Below, piece by piece: positions 18,632-20,653 of a stretch of DNA of 20,653 bases. Each line of letters opens with the position of its first letter. The first letter of the stretch is position 1. Source of the stretch: Apostichopus parvimensis. Lineage: Eukaryota; Echinodermata; Holothuroidea; Aspidochirotida; Stichopodidae. The stretch is taken from positions 4,133-24,785 of the forward strand of contig KN896505.1 in the NCBI GenBank assembly GCA_000934455.1. Reading direction: 5' to 3'. The position numbers and the translations under genes were made by a program. A model generated the notes under the pieces. It made no database searches, was not told the DNA's origin, and saw nothing but the letters and a program-made list of their open reading frames with translations.

Positions 18632-19794
18632 ACCCACCTCTGAGGTAGTAAAATGACATCTTTTCTATGAGGTCTGACTTTAGCAGTTGTACGGTTATCG
18701 TTATGCTCACTTACCTGGTCTCGAGAAACTGATAGGTTTCATGTAATGCCAAGGTTGTTATTTAATGTTATACAACCGCTGTGGTGAGGTGAGCATGAAT
18801 GTGAAGAATCTAAAATTACATTACTGTCACAAAGGTATGATAGATCGGTTCCAGACATGATGCTGATGATGATGCATGCAGATGGACATTGTATTCACGT
18901 TCGACGTTAACATGAATGTGCGCACATCATAACGTTGAGGCCTCTTTGTCACAATGTACATCACAAAACATTTCCGACATATCATGTGATGATTATGGAT
19001 TGAATCCATTGCATTATTTTGCAGTAGGATTCTTAATTTTATAAAGGAAGCATCATATTCCCTACCATATTGATATGCATGAAAATGTGTGTTAGCAATT
19101 TTTGTTTTTGTTTAACACAAGCCTATCCTTCCCATTACTTCTGTCGTATGATAGCTTACTCTACGTTCAGCACTTGTGCTGCAAGTCTTATAAAAACTGT
19201 CATCAAACGGAGCCATTTCTGGCAGAAATGTTAAAAGGTGATATCGTGCGATGAATATATCTGATTTCATGTAGAAAAGACATTAGGGTATACTAGCTGA
19301 AAATTTTTACTACCTCTTGTGTTTACCAGAACCAAACCAAAACATTTTCTCCAATTTTCTGAAAAAATGCTTATCCTACCATTGGCCGACTTGAGTGCCA
19401 TGTTTGTGATATGCTACATAGTTTTTCAATGTCACATAAGCGACTTCTCTGACAACAATGTCATGTAGAAAGGATGTAGTGCTCATTGCGTGTGATTTCT
19501 TTAATAGTTAGGTTTTACGATGGAACCATATTGTTGATCGTAAGTTGATAATCTGCGGTCGTGAAAAACATAAAATGCGAACCCGAAATGTTTTACACAG
19601 TAAATTTTTTGGATGAAGGCCGCATGTAGTTAACTATAACTACTGAAGTAGTACAATTAAAGTATAAAATCAAATTGTTTTGCTCTTTTGAAGCAAAACG
19701 GTATAATTAACAGCTTTGTTTTGTTGTTGTAATTTGCAACGTAATTTCTCTCACTATGAAGTTCAGTTGGCCAGGAAACCAGTTTTAATTTTAT

Positions 19795-19836
19795 TAATGT
19801 ATGTATGTATTTTAGATCCTCCTGCAAGCAGGAACT
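19795..19836 (-). mobile_element. truncated SINE sharing the 3' end of the element at 2858-3085
   Basis: On the minus strand it reads AGTTCCTGCTTGCAGGAGG then ATCTAAAA and an ATAC/TACA tail, identical over 26 bases to the 3' end of the SINE at 2858-3085, with the same orientation and the same kind of tetranucleotide tail. Upstream SINE body is missing or too diverged, consistent with 5' truncation during retroposition. Confidence 0.7.
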
Positions 19837-20141
19837 TGCGATTAATGCCATGGAAGAGAGGTTTAAAATAATGTGAAAATCTGTTGCTTTGAAAAGAGAA
19901 ATCAGCATTCAGTCTAATAGACCTACCATCTTTGCATAAGAATCAAGACTGAAGCCATTGTCATTGTAAACATTTGAGGCTAGTTACCAATTTATTGTGA
20001 CTTCTTGTATCTGCTGCCCCCAATTCCAGCCACTCCACCTCCCCAACAAAGAAAAACTCCCGCACTTGATGGGGAGAAGAGTTCCTATTTTATGACCAGC
20101 ATCTTTTTAGATTGGGCACTCTCATAACTTTCCCTATTGAA

Positions 20142-20153
20142 CCCCCCCCCCCC
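20142..20153. repeat. C12 homopolymer
   Basis: Uninterrupted run of 12 C in intron, preceded by A and followed by TTCC. Confidence 0.85.
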
Positions 20154-20653
20154 TTCCACTTTCTTGGTCTCTTCTATAATCATGGATTTTACAAGGAAAA
20201 TTCATACTTGAAATTTCGACACCAGTATAATGGTGTTTGAATCTAGATAAACTCTAGCTATCAAGACACCAGCTACAGTCGATTGTTACTGAAAGTATTT
20301 GAATTCAGTAAAATAATAGATACCACACATGCAGGACCGTTTCTATATCACAAAGCCAAGCAAACTTCAACATTTGATAAATGACAATTTAACAAAACAA
20401 CTTGTAATTTGGAGATTTGAGGGATAGTTTCAGACTAAATGTCAAATGTATAATATACATCACAAGAGGGGGGGGAGGAAACCTGTTAGACTATCCGGTG
20501 GCTTTATATACCCATGGGATGCATTAAGGAAGTGAGATTTTTGATCAGTTTAGGTAATATCTTTTTTAATATTTAGAATATATCTTTTCAAACCCAATTC
20601 TTTTTTTTGTGCCCATGTCAAATCACCATCAATATGGAGGTCTCTCTGGGGTG

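Larger units (their letters stand above)
18145..20653 (+). other. downstream intron, no further exon recognised
   Basis: Begins with donor GTAAGA. Searching for the missing LamG end (LYxGG, GC-x-R) found nothing convincing up to the window edge. It holds a TTTTGTTC-type low-complexity stretch (about 18368-18418), G12 (18620-18631), C12 (20142-20153), G8 (20468-20475) and a truncated SINE (about 19795-19836). The last bases contain TATGGAGGT, but without a fitting acceptor and phase. Confidence 0.6.

Noticed and set aside
20560..20653. Possible next LamG exon at the window edge (TATGGAGGT, like a YGG strand)
   Set aside because: No acceptor gives this frame from phase 0; the phase-0 frame after TTTAG does not resemble LamG, and the window cuts it off.
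1..20653. CRISPR array, prophage or bacterial operon
   Set aside because: No regularly spaced identical repeats with unique spacers and no long ORFs; spliced LamG exons show the DNA is from an animal.

Overview
This window looks like nuclear DNA of an animal, most likely a marine invertebrate deuterostome such as an echinoderm. That guess rests on general impression (AT-rich DNA, dense small transposons, CR1/L2-like and tRNA-SINE remnants, very long G/C homopolymers), not on a diagnostic gene. There are no bacterial operons, ribosome binding sites or long ORFs. Nearly all short open frames (60-104 codons) are chance frames in non-coding DNA.

The clearest gene signal is part of one plus-strand gene encoding a laminin G (LamG/LNS) domain. 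Two exons, 8491-8698 and 18000-18144, have good splice sites and compatible phases (phase 2 between them). Joined, they give about 117 residues of a LamG domain, with hallmarks such as GLILF, GDFFSVAL, QFRFNCGSG and DDWHRV. The best match I know of is the first LamG domain of pikachurin (EGFLAM), with agrin and perlecan domain V as close alternatives. The intron between them is 9.3 kb. The last part of the domain is not visible in the 2.5 kb downstream, so the window ends inside the next intron. A decayed exon-like copy of the second exon seems to lie just upstream of it (17842-17924).

Upstream, 6251-7536 holds a diverged direct duplication. Each copy carries a short frame for a hydrophobic N-terminal segment. 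In copy A (6854-6938) it ends in a phase-1 GT donor that would splice in frame to the 8491 exon. It could therefore be a signal-peptide exon and alternative 5' end of the LamG gene (inference). Copy A is interrupted directly before its start codon by a 460-bp hAT-like non-autonomous element (6388-6847) with 12-bp perfect terminal inverted repeats and a 7-8 bp target duplication. Copy B (7301-7536) preserves the empty site.

The rest is non-coding. It holds a minus-strand tRNA-derived SINE (2858-3085) and a truncated relative sharing its 3' end (about 19795-19836). There are also the 3' end of a CR1/L2-like LINE (about 11640-11907), a second retroelement-like 3' end (about 9086-9290) and a possible SINE head (4236-4303). 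Repeats include an approximately 150-bp array carrying nuclear-receptor DR1-like motifs (14355-14800), a 20-bp minisatellite (17212-17322), tandem duplications of 15, 30 and 50 bp, microsatellites, and poly(G)/poly(C) runs repeatedly 11-13 nt long. I found no CRISPR array, rRNA, functional tRNA or clearly new multi-gene system.
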